Source: Flavobacterium sp. MDT1-60
Lineage (GTDB): Bacteria > Bacteroidota > Bacteroidia > Flavobacteriales > Flavobacteriaceae
Direction of reading: 5' to 3'
DNA: 64,000 nt
Assembly (NCBI RefSeq): GCF_014844035.1
Contig: NZ_CP062159.1
Coordinates: 3,596,001 to 3,660,000 of the forward strand
Below the pieces are notes generated by a model that saw nothing but the letters and a program-made list of their open reading frames with translations, was not told where the DNA came from and did no database searches. The position numbers and the translations under genes are program-made. Positions 37,378 through 45,581 of the stretch are shown here, piece by piece (the first letter of the stretch is position 1; every line of letters starts with the position of its first letter).

Positions 37378-39777
37378 TTAGATTTTTTCGAAAAGTAAAT
37401 TCTTAATCCTATCAGAATTTATATAAAATCCTGTGATTTTTTGTTGTTTATCACGAACAAACCGAATACCACCCAAATTTCTGGCACTACTCAGAAACAA
37501 ATCTGACTGAATTAGAGTGAAATTGATGATGGGTTGACTCTTATTACTTGTGATTAAGCCTTTTTCGCTTTGAGCCAATGTATAGCTTGCTCCCAAAATT
37601 TTACAATAATAGGTACCTGAAAACTCATTTAAATCTGTTGTAGAATATGTTTTTGGGGTGAAGTATTCATAGACATATTGGTCACTTTCACCAGAAGTAT
37701 AAATCATTTTAAAATGATCACCTTCCTTACGAAATTCGACCATAATTACATCGTCTCCATCAACCACCATTTGAAATTTTTTATCTGTAATAGGTACTAA
37801 CAAACTTTCAGTTGCACTGCCCAATACTTGATAGCGTAAAGTGTCATTTTTCACAAAAACCCTGCGCCCTGACATTCTTTCATCATCCCAATAAAAGCCA
37901 TTGTATACTCCTAATTGTTGGGGTGTCATTTTTATGCTTTTAAGCTTACTAAAGTCAATACTTGCCGGTTTTGGAAAAACATTTCCAAGTACTTCAAGAG
38001 CCATGTTCATAGCAAGACTACCGTTATATCTGTTGTTATTTCCAAGCACAAACGAAGTAACATTTTGATTGGGGAATATGAAAATATTGCTTGCATAACC
38101 GCCTTCTAAACCATACGTCCAGATTTTTGGAACGCCACGTTTTGCATGTACGTACTGTTGCCCATACAAAAGTCTTCCTGAGGTTGGATTAAAAGTAGTT
38201 TTACCATCATTTAAAGTAACCGGGGAAGCCAGTTTTTCTATCAATTTTTCACTTCCTACTTTGGGTTTCTCAAAATTGAGATACCAACGGCTCAAATCTG
38301 CCGCCGAAGTATAAAGATTAGTAGTTCCGAAAATAGAATAATTGATGAGATTGTTCTTGAATCCGTTTTTAGATACTTGATACGAAACAGCTACATTGGG
38401 TATTATCATTTCATTATCATCGCAAAACAAGGTATTGGTCATGCCTAAAGGTTGAAAAATAACTTGCTGAGAAAATCCAGCAAGTGTTTGACCTGTAACT
38501 TGTTTAACTACTTCAGCTAATAAAATAAGCCCTGATGAAGTCTGCGAAAATTTTGTTCCTGGCTCATAATCCAATTCTTTTTGTCGGAAAATTAAATCCA
38601 AAGCGTCTTTTTGTGTAAAAACATCTTTTTCCTGCCAGCCTGCAATTTCTTTTAGAGCCAAAAAGTCGTGCAAACCACTGGATTGACTCAGTAAATGTTT
38701 TATGGTAATTTTAGAACCAAAATCAGGAAGTTGTGGAATATATTTGCGCACATCATCAGACAAAGACAATTTCCCTTGTTCTTCCAGCAATAAAATAGTA
38801 AAGGCCGTAAATTGCTTTGCCATAGCCCCTATTTGAAATTTGGTATCTGTATTGATGGGAATGTCGTGGGTTATATCTGCACGCCCAAAACCTTTTACAT
38901 AGATAATTTGCCCCTCTTTTAGAAGACCTGCTGCTACGCCCGGTTTAGCCTTAGAATTATCCCACTCAGAGAATACTTTATCCAAATTTCTAATGGATTC
39001 TTGTTGTATAACAGGTTTGTTTTTTTCTATAAGTGTGATTATTTCGGAAGCCATTTTTGAGGCAGCGCTAGGGTCTTGCCCCGTTACAAACCGGCCATCT
39101 ACCACATAAAAACCCTCTCCTAATTTATCAGAATGCACAAAGTTGCCTTCATTCTTTTTAATAGCCTCGTCAATGGAAAAAGGAAATGTTTTGTAATATT
39201 CCTCTTGTTTGTCTTCAAATTTATCCGCAAAACCAGTTATTTTTTTGTCTTTGTAGAGTGATTTACCTGCCTCGTCTTTCAAATACGCCAAGCCTGCCGT
39301 ACCGTGGCAAATAGCCGAAATCACCCCATTTTTTAGAAAAATCTGTCTTGCAAGGTTTTGAATAATAACGTTTTCTGCTACGCCATACATAGCTGCGCCG
39401 CCGCCGCCATAAAAAATCGCACTATAATTTTCAGGAACAACCTCGGTAGGCTTCATCGTAGTTTTGAGTTTATTCATTAAAAAATTATTGTATAGGAATT
39501 TTTTATGAATACTATCCGAAGCATTGATATAGCCGATTGGAATAGCTCCGCCTTTTGGGCTTACAAAATCTACTGTAAATCCTGCTTTCGAAAATACGTT
39601 GTAGGGCACAACAATCTCCCCAAAGTGGTTAGCAGTTTTAATCTGTGAAGTTCCATAGTAGTCCTGATTAGAAACTACAAATAGGATTTTGTTTTGCGAA
39701 AAAACAAAGGTAGAGAATAAGCAAAAACAAGTGCTTATTAAAAGCGGTAACCTGAACGTTGATATTACTTTGTACAT
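37378..39777 (-). CDS. DJ-1/PfpI domain fused to a degenerate serine-hydrolase domain
   Basis: A 799-residue exported fusion. A signal sequence (LISTCFCLFSTFVFS) is followed by a DJ-1/PfpI domain (about 28-250) with the nucleophile elbow GVISAICHGTAGLAYL (Cys157). The next section (about 265-620) is the class-C beta-lactamase/esterase fold: VAAGLLKEGQIIYVKGFGRA and ITIKHLLSQSSGLHDF are clear. However, the S-x-x-K motif reads AMAK (318-321), with Ala in place of the nucleophilic Ser, and the Tyr-x-Asn motif is replaced by QTS after GTKFS. A further C-terminal domain of about 170 residues follows. The hydrolase half is therefore probably inactive in catalysis and may bind peptide or ligand instead. 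Confidence 0.8.
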   Translation of the reverse strand: MYKVISTFRLPLLISTCFCLFSTFVFSQNKILFVVSNQDYYGTSQIKTANHFGEIVVPYNVFSKAGFTVDFVSPKGGAIPIGYINASDSIHKKFLYNNFLMNKLKTTMKPTEVVPENYSAIFYGGGGAAMYGVAENVIIQNLARQIFLKNGVISAICHGTAGLAYLKDEAGKSLYKDKKITGFADKFEDKQEEYYKTFPFSIDEAIKKNEGNFVHSDKLGEGFYVVDGRFVTGQDPSAASKMASEIITLIEKNKPVIQQESIRNLDKVFSEWDNSKAKPGVAAGLLKEGQIIYVKGFGRADITHDIPINTDTKFQIGAMAKQFTAFTILLLEEQGKLSLSDDVRKYIPQLPDFGSKITIKHLLSQSSGLHDFLALKEIAGWQEKDVFTQKDALDLIFRQKELDYEPGTKFSQTSSGLILLAEVVKQVTGQTLAGFSQQVIFQPLGMTNTLFCDDNEMIIPNVAVSYQVSKNGFKNNLINYSIFGTTNLYTSAADLSRWYLNFEKPKVGSEKLIEKLASPVTLNDGKTTFNPTSGRLLYGQQYVHAKRGVPKIWTYGLEGGYASNIFIFPNQNVTSFVLGNNNRYNGSLAMNMALEVLGNVFPKPASIDFSKLKSIKMTPQQLGVYNGFYWDDERMSGRRVFVKNDTLRYQVLGSATESLLVPITDKKFQMVVDGDDVIMVEFRKEGDHFKMIYTSGESDQYVYEYFTPKTYSTTDLNEFSGTYYCKILGASYTLAQSEKGLITSNKSQPIINFTLIQSDLFLSSARNLGGIRFVRDKQQKITGFYINSDRIKNLLFEKI

Positions 39778-39879
39778 ATTTGCGTTTTTTAATTTTTAAA
39801 ATACATGCAAATATGTGACGAAGAAATAGCTTAGAGGTTTTGGTTTATAATATAGGAGTTCGATGTTATAAAAACGAAC

Positions 39880-40905
39880 TCATTTTATGGGCATTTTTTG
39901 GTATTCGGTTGGGGTTTTTCCTGTGATTTTTTTAAATGTGGTAAAAAAAGTTGATTTTGAATTAAAACCACTTTCATATCCAATACCTTCGACAGTAAAG
40001 TTGTTTTCAGTTTCCAATAACTTTTTTGCTTTTTCAATCCTATACTCATTTATGAGATTGGTGAAGGATTTACCGAGTATCACATTCAGATATTGAGATA
40101 ATAGATGTTTTGTTACATTCAGTTCTTTTGCGGCTTCGTCAAGTGTGAAATTAGGTTTTAAGTATAACTCTTTCTTAACAATAATAGAAAGATTATGACC
40201 AATTAGATCCAATGTATCCATGTCAATTTCTTTGTCTTTGTATTTCTCTTTTTCCTGAAAAAAAGTAGATTCTTTGCTGCTTCTGAAAAGCAAAAGCAAA
40301 GCCATTAAGTACAGAATAAATGTGAATGATAAAGCTCCAACAATATAAGAGGTATACGCTGCGATATAATATGCCAACCAAATAAGGAATGTTCCTAAAT
40401 AAATACTAAGATGCCAAACATCTATTTTTTTTAGACTTTCTTTAGTTTTTATTTTTTTTAGTATTGGTAGGATATATTTAAAAGATAAAACAATATAAAT
40501 GAACCATTGCCAATAAATAGCTTTTACAATCCATTTACTCCAAACAACACGATGATCAACATAAGGATACAAAATACCCCCTATACTTATAATTGTTATG
40601 TAAGGTAAAATATGAATAAGCCAATTTGATTTTTTATTATCTAAATTTGATTTTAGAAATAAATAAAGAAATGGACCAATAAGTATGCAGGCTGAAAGTC
40701 CAATCTGAATAAAAATATTTGATAGATGAGGATTAAAATAGAAAAATACAGATTTTATAACCCGAATACTTAATACTAAAAACAGAAATGATAAGAAATA
40801 ATTTGAAAATTTTTTCTTTTTAGCATTGTAGGCAAAATAACCTGAAAGTAGTAAACCATTAAAAGCTCCTAAAGCGCTGAAAAAAAATATAAATTGGTTG
40901 GACAT
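39880..40905 (-). CDS. Membrane-bound AraC-family transcriptional regulator
   Basis: A 341-residue regulator with a membrane N-terminal half (about seven hydrophobic spans between residues 6 and 215) and a cytoplasmic AraC/XylS DNA-binding domain at 235-338. LDEAAKELNVTKHLLSQYLN is the first helix-turn-helix and VEGIGYESGFNSKSTFFTTF followed by KKITGKTPTEYQ the second. This architecture, common in Flavobacteriia, senses a signal in or at the membrane and controls neighbouring genes. It heads the leftward set from 40905 to 36045, 102 bp upstream of the DJ-1 fusion, its most likely target. Confidence 0.88.
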   Translation of the reverse strand: MSNQFIFFFSALGAFNGLLLSGYFAYNAKKKKFSNYFLSFLFLVLSIRVIKSVFFYFNPHLSNIFIQIGLSACILIGPFLYLFLKSNLDNKKSNWLIHILPYITIISIGGILYPYVDHRVVWSKWIVKAIYWQWFIYIVLSFKYILPILKKIKTKESLKKIDVWHLSIYLGTFLIWLAYYIAAYTSYIVGALSFTFILYLMALLLLFRSSKESTFFQEKEKYKDKEIDMDTLDLIGHNLSIIVKKELYLKPNFTLDEAAKELNVTKHLLSQYLNVILGKSFTNLINEYRIEKAKKLLETENNFTVEGIGYESGFNSKSTFFTTFKKITGKTPTEYQKMPIK

Positions 40906-41168
40906 ATTGTTTATGTGTCAATATTATGATTTGTGTCTTAAAAATATCCGTTAACGGTTTACGGCTTGGCGATCATGGGACTAAATTAAGCGCATTATTT
41001 GGATTTGCCAAATCTCCCAAATACAAAAACAGTTTTTAAATAATACCAAAACCCCAATCTTGCCAAGCATCTGTTCACTAAAAAATCAAATATTTATATG
41101 CAGGTTCCAAGCTTAAGATTCGAATCCTGCTCTCTCATAGCAAAAAATTAAATATTAGACACAAATTT

Positions 41169-41292
41169 ACATCAATCCCAACAGGACATCCAAACCAAAT
41201 TTCTAGTGTCATTGAAAGACAGCCTCTACTTGTAGTAAGCCAATCTCTTCAAATCTTCCATAAAATTTATAGAAATTTGTCCCGTCGAGGTC
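41169..41292. repeat. Dispersed repeat A, copy 2
   Basis: About 124 bp similar to 21910-22034 and in the same orientation. It shares CAACAGGACATCCAAACCAA, GTAAGCCAATCTCTTCAAAT and the closing TCGAGGTC. This copy runs directly into a strong terminator-like hairpin which copy 1 lacks. Confidence 0.7.
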
Positions 41293-41298
41293 ATTCTA

Positions 41299-41340
41299 CG
41301 GGACAAAAGATAAAAATTATCTTTTGTCCCGTTTTTTTTA
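41299..41340 (+). terminator. Strong hairpin with T tract, no gene in front
   Basis: ACGGGACAAAAGATA pairs perfectly with TATCTTTTGTCCCGT around a five-base loop and continues into eight T residues. Both flanking genes are on the minus strand, so on the plus strand it terminates nothing identifiable; it may belong to a lost gene or an unannotated small RNA from repeat A. Confidence 0.75.
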
Positions 41341-41483
41341 CAATTTAACTCATTATTAATCAAGTAGATATTAAAAAAAGATCAAAGTTAGAGGGCAAAG
41401 AAACGATAGAGAACAAATCAATTTTTTATTCTACCCCCGTTGAGCCCTCAGTAAAATCAAGGAGAAAAAAATAAAAAAATGTA

Positions 41484-41514
41484 AAAAAAATAAAAGCCTC
41501 CCGATTGGGAGGCC
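41484..41514 (-). terminator. Terminator of the cytochrome lipoprotein gene
   Basis: GCCTCCC and GGGAGGC form a seven-pair stem with a four-base loop, followed on the minus strand by TTTTATTTTTTT, about 100 bp after the stop codon at 41616. Confidence 0.8.
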
Positions 41515-41615
41515 AATTTGATGATGCTATTTTAAATAACCTGATTAATCATTTTTTGTTATTTATTTGACAAAAACACATCTAGATAAGAAAGCTGCAA
41601 AACTCAAAAACACCA

Positions 41616-43103
41616 TTAGTTCTTTTGCTTTAAATAAGTTTTAATTTGTTTCATATCCATAGTATTCTTAGCACTCGCTTTGTTAATTTGTGTCTTCGCA
41701 TTCGAAAAAATAAAACTATACCCAGTTGCAAATTTGCTGTTATTTACACTCGCAAATTTATGGCAAGACATACAATAATCTTCTTGCGCATAGGTCTCTA
41801 AAGTAACATTAGCGATATTTGTAGGAGTGATCCCTCCTTCATCAAGTGGTATTTTTCCTTGATGATTTGCTTGATCTGTAACAGCACTTTGTGGCCATTG
41901 CACATTTACCAATTGATAATATTGCCACACCGAATTCGGATTACTTTGTCTTATCAGGTTTTGCACATAGGCATTAAGCGCTTTAATATCCTGATTTAAG
42001 GCGTTTGACGCTATTCGCGTTACTTGAACTGGATTCTTTAAATTACCAATAACTACATCAGGGGATTGATTAGGAACAGCTGTACTCGCTTTGTTAAAAA
42101 AACTATATGTCTTTTTAGGATCTACCTCTCCTTCTGTTGGCGCATTGTCAACATGTTCAAAAGTCATCCAAACAAATTGGTGTGCCAAATCCGTTTTTCT
42201 AATAATATGTAAGCCTACAAGTGCTAAATATTGCATTGAATATTCCCCTAAAATAAGATTCTTATTTTTATCAAATCCCAAAACCTCTGGCACCATTGCC
42301 TTAGATATTTTATAATATGGCTTTACAGAATCAAGATCCTTAGCACTCACCACTTTCCATGCAGCCTTTAGTTCCATAGCACCCTGATTACCGTATACAC
42401 TTGGCCCACCCGGCAACCATAGGCCATTATTGGCGGCAGCATAAGATACTTGATTTATTGGGTCATAAAGTTTATTATTGGCAATAAAATTATACTCATC
42501 TAAATTTATTTTCACTTCATACCAAACTAAATTCCCTTTTTGATCGGTAAGCCAAGCACCTTTGGCCTGAAAAAGCTCTTCTACTGATCCGCCAGCGGCC
42601 TTAAGGATTTTCTTGTTCACTCTTTCCTGTATGTGTCCTACTTTATTTAATAATGTCATTTTTTTTACAAAGCTGTTTCTTTTGAGATTATTATTTATCC
42701 ATGGTAAAGGACCATGGTCTGTAAAAACATCATCTATGTTCAAATAACTTTCCCATACTGTTGGACTAAAATCACCTGGCACACCATAACTTGAAGCAGT
42801 CCTGGTAGAATCTGGAATTCCTCGTGTGTTTGAGGAATTCCAGTTTAAGGCTAGAAAATTAGTCCATGCAAAACAATTTAACGTAGTTTGTTGCGAAAGA
42901 TTACAGACATCCGTTGGCAAGTGATAATCTACAACTGGAGGATCGCAAAATGCACCACAATTGGCCGAAGGTCCAGCAACTTTGGCTTGCTTAATACTCA
43001 TTATATTCTGATCTTCTTTTTGCTTTTTAGTGCTTTTTTCGCAAGACCAGATACCAATGAGCAACAATGATACCAGCCAAAATACTAAGTTGAAATTTTT
43101 CAT
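41616..43103 (-). CDS. Monohaem c-type cytochrome lipoprotein, function unknown
   Basis: A 495-residue exported protein. The lipobox LLLIGIWSCEKS fixes Cys21 as the lipidated residue. Near the end EDYCMSCHKFASV carries a single C-x-x-C-H haem site (Cys444, Cys447, His448); the region before it is not a normal small cytochrome c fold. The long central part contains LNCFAWTNFLALNW and IRKTDLAHQFVWMTFEHVDN, which I recognise as belonging to a recurrent bacterial family of unknown role but cannot name. Its ATG overlaps the stop of the upstream 618-residue gene (TAATG), so the two proteins are coupled and probably work together in a redox reaction. Confidence 0.6.
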   Translation of the reverse strand: MKNFNLVFWLVSLLLIGIWSCEKSTKKQKEDQNIMSIKQAKVAGPSANCGAFCDPPVVDYHLPTDVCNLSQQTTLNCFAWTNFLALNWNSSNTRGIPDSTRTASSYGVPGDFSPTVWESYLNIDDVFTDHGPLPWINNNLKRNSFVKKMTLLNKVGHIQERVNKKILKAAGGSVEELFQAKGAWLTDQKGNLVWYEVKINLDEYNFIANNKLYDPINQVSYAAANNGLWLPGGPSVYGNQGAMELKAAWKVVSAKDLDSVKPYYKISKAMVPEVLGFDKNKNLILGEYSMQYLALVGLHIIRKTDLAHQFVWMTFEHVDNAPTEGEVDPKKTYSFFNKASTAVPNQSPDVVIGNLKNPVQVTRIASNALNQDIKALNAYVQNLIRQSNPNSVWQYYQLVNVQWPQSAVTDQANHQGKIPLDEGGITPTNIANVTLETYAQEDYCMSCHKFASVNNSKFATGYSFIFSNAKTQINKASAKNTMDMKQIKTYLKQKN

Positions 43104-44959
43104 TACAAGATAGTTTTTAGATATTGTATTTTCTCACTGGAGAGATTAGCATTATTTGTGCTATTTTGTTTTACAGATGGCAAAGTTCCAGCAGGAACAA
43201 CTTCTAATACACCACGAACAGGGAATTGAGGATCTGTAGCATTGTTACTCAACGAAAAAGGTTTTTCTCCAATACTAGTAGAAGAGTTCACAATAAGAGT
43301 AACAACAAAAAGTTCTCCTTGATCTCCCAAATCCTGAAAAGAATTTACAACTACAGATATGCCATCGCCAAAATTAAACTGAGTAGTTTGGTTCGCGCCA
43401 CTGGTTAAAATAGCAATATTACTTGTTGAAGAATTTACCTCCACTTGCGTTATGCATGAAGTAAGATTAGAAAGCGAGTTTAAATTATTATACAAGCTAG
43501 CTTCCAATAATGAATAATCCAGAAGGTATTGCAAATTTGGCAGTCCAGGATTCTGATCAGCAACAGGCGGAAAAATTTGCTTTTGCTGGCCCACTTTAGG
43601 AAGAATACCTGTTCCTGCAAGTTGTACCTTGAACGTATCTGCAATTTGCGAACCCCATTGAATAGGCACTCCATTAATTTTAATATCTTTCATAGTAAAA
43701 TTAGCTCCTTCAGGAATCGTAAATCTAGAATGAAGTATCATATTATTGGGATAATAATCGGTTCCTGTAGTAGCGCTAAGTCCTCTAACGATAGAGTAAC
43801 AATCCTGAATGGTTTTGTTAGCATTTGCAGGCATTATAAACATAGAAAAATCGGGTACTTGTCCGTAAAGTGCTATTGGGTTTGTAAGTGATACTTGGAT
43901 ATTGTTTTTTTGCACTAATAAATTAACCGATTGCCCAATTCTAGGATCGCTGTTTCTGTGTATTTGTCCGTACTGTGCTGCACAAATAAGAGCATTGGCA
44001 TCCGTGATTATTACTCCATTTACTTCTCTTAAGATAGTTGCTGCGGCACCCAGATAAATTTCGGCACCCAATGAATTTGGTGGACTTGTTAAGTGGATTG
44101 CTCCACCACTTGTTGGAGTGACAGACGTTCCGGAATTCCATTTATTTATAGGATTATAAGCGTAACTTCCCGTTTCACGAATAATTACAGGCTCATTATT
44201 TTCATCTAACAAATAGAGATCTTCGAGTTTAACATTCGTGTGACCGAGTATTTCTTGATAAAGAGATAAAACCAAATTGGGATTAACTCTCCACAAATGA
44301 AACCAATATTCCGGATTTTCATGAGTAAAATCAACTGTTGTAATATCTCCATTAGCATCACGAATAACAGACCATTCTGTGTATTCGTCTTGCCACCCGC
44401 GTGGTCCCATTGGCCCAAAAGGACGAGTAACCGGAGATTGTGGATTGCATCCGTTTTTAGGAACAAGCAATTCAATATTATATTTTTGGGTAAAAGCCGT
44501 TGGTCCGATATCAGCAAGTTCATGCAATTTATTTGTCGCATCGTTCCCAAATTTTTGAGTAAAAAGCGGAGTAAAATAAAAATTAACTCTATTAGGAAAA
44601 GCGGTCCATTGAATAGGAACTGTATTATCCTCAGACGGACTATATAAAGGTTCATTAATTGGATTGAAATACCATGATCTTGGATTGTCATAAAGGCTAG
44701 TCCAAGGATTTCCTATTTGAGAATTTTGAGTGCAGTAAGTAACATAATTACTCCACGCTAACAAAAACTTATTTTCGAGTTCAACAGGTTGATTTTTAAA
44801 ATCTTTCTCTCCTTGAAAAGCAGGCGTATCAAATTTATTCAATAATGAGTTTGATGGACTGACCTGATCACCGATTAGACCCGAGCTATTACCAGTTACT
44901 TCTTTACTTGTAGGACTAATTGGACTACCAATTACATCCATAGTTTTTCCATTTTCCAT
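43103..44959 (-). CDS. Large protein of unknown family, coupled to a cytochrome
   Basis: A 618-residue protein with no signal peptide or transmembrane helix that I can see. Notable segments are RPFGPMGPRGWQDEYTEWSV and VDFTHENPEYWFHLWRVNP (about residues 170-225), rich in conserved-looking Trp, His and acidic residues that could form a haem or metal site; ILHSRFTIPEGANFTMKDIK lies in the second half, and a beta-rich tail ends in a Ser/Asn-rich stretch. Composition suggests a large alpha/beta enzyme. I do not recognise its family. The downstream cytochrome gene overlaps its stop codon by one base. An oxidase or oxygenase fed by the cytochrome is plausible but unproven. Confidence 0.65.
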   Translation of the reverse strand: MENGKTMDVIGSPISPTSKEVTGNSSGLIGDQVSPSNSLLNKFDTPAFQGEKDFKNQPVELENKFLLAWSNYVTYCTQNSQIGNPWTSLYDNPRSWYFNPINEPLYSPSEDNTVPIQWTAFPNRVNFYFTPLFTQKFGNDATNKLHELADIGPTAFTQKYNIELLVPKNGCNPQSPVTRPFGPMGPRGWQDEYTEWSVIRDANGDITTVDFTHENPEYWFHLWRVNPNLVLSLYQEILGHTNVKLEDLYLLDENNEPVIIRETGSYAYNPINKWNSGTSVTPTSGGAIHLTSPPNSLGAEIYLGAAATILREVNGVIITDANALICAAQYGQIHRNSDPRIGQSVNLLVQKNNIQVSLTNPIALYGQVPDFSMFIMPANANKTIQDCYSIVRGLSATTGTDYYPNNMILHSRFTIPEGANFTMKDIKINGVPIQWGSQIADTFKVQLAGTGILPKVGQQKQIFPPVADQNPGLPNLQYLLDYSLLEASLYNNLNSLSNLTSCITQVEVNSSTSNIAILTSGANQTTQFNFGDGISVVVNSFQDLGDQGELFVVTLIVNSSTSIGEKPFSLSNNATDPQFPVRGVLEVVPAGTLPSVKQNSTNNANLSSEKIQYLKTIL

Positions 44960-45581
44960 GATTACTTATATTTTAATTGTTTTTATTTTTCAAAAATGTA
45001 AATTTTGATAAGTATAAAATAAAGGAAATAAAATGGTGTGAAATAGCGTATTAGTACCTGATTTTAAAACACATACACAAAACAAGCCTTTATTTACACA
45101 AGAAAAAAACTTGGTTTTTAATGATGGTTGTAGTCGAAATGCAAAAATTACTACCATTGACCATCTTGTATCAAAATCAGATGACCATCGAAATTCGATT
45201 TAAAATGAACAGCAAATTTCGGAACATTATCCTTAGTTAATCCATCAAAGTAAAACTGAAGGAGGAAATATTATTCCGCCAACAAATAAACTTTCTTTCT
45301 GAAATAATTATAGCAGAAAGACCATCTCCTAACCATATAATTAGGGTTTGCCACCTTTGATTGGTGTCACCTTTGGATTATAAATTTAAATTGAGTAAAA
45401 CAATAAAATAAGATTTCTGTCATACAAAAAAACAGTGCTTTTGATCTGGAGAATTAAAAATCCCGTATTCTACAATATAAAAACAGGTAGAATTACGCTT
45501 AAAAATCCGGATTTTACTGAGTTTATTTGTAAATAATTTCATTCATAAAAAAAATAAACCCCATAACTAAACCACCCCATC
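44960..45581. other. 622-bp divergent intergenic region with repeat D
   Basis: It must contain promoters for the leftward 618-residue gene and the rightward oxidase operon. It holds repeat D copy 2 (45140-45215) and, at 45350-45379, two near copies of GnCACCTTTG-ATT in tandem, which could be operator half-sites or the inner repeats of an IS end. No gene is visible. Confidence 0.45.
45140..45215 (+). repeat. Dispersed repeat D, copy 2
   Basis: It matches 35314-35390, sharing TTGACCATCTTGTATCAAAA and TTTAAAATGAACA. TGACCATC occurs twice at 24-bp spacing. The two copies are 9.8 kb apart in the same orientation. Confidence 0.6.

Larger units (their letters stand above)
40906..41615. other. 710-bp intergenic region with tRNA-like fragment, repeat A and orphan terminator
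   Basis: No gene is visible. It holds a tRNA-3'-end-like sequence at 41116-41138 (GATTCGAATCCTGCTCTCTC, T-loop plus possible acceptor strand, but the T-stem does not pair well), repeat A copy 2, a strong plus-strand hairpin at 41299-41332 and the terminator of the cytochrome gene. Confidence 0.5.

Noticed and set aside
41116..41138. tRNA gene near 41.1 kb
   Set aside because: A T-loop-like GATTCGAATC is followed by a possible acceptor strand, but the T-stem does not pair and no other arms are present.
43529..44691. Several open frames opposite or within the 618-residue gene
   Set aside because: They overlap a gene with coherent coding features and are rich in Asn, Ile and Cys from AT-rich codons.
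45350..45379. CRISPR-like tandem repeat
   Set aside because: Only two imperfect units of about 15 bp are present, with no spacer architecture and no cas genes in the window.
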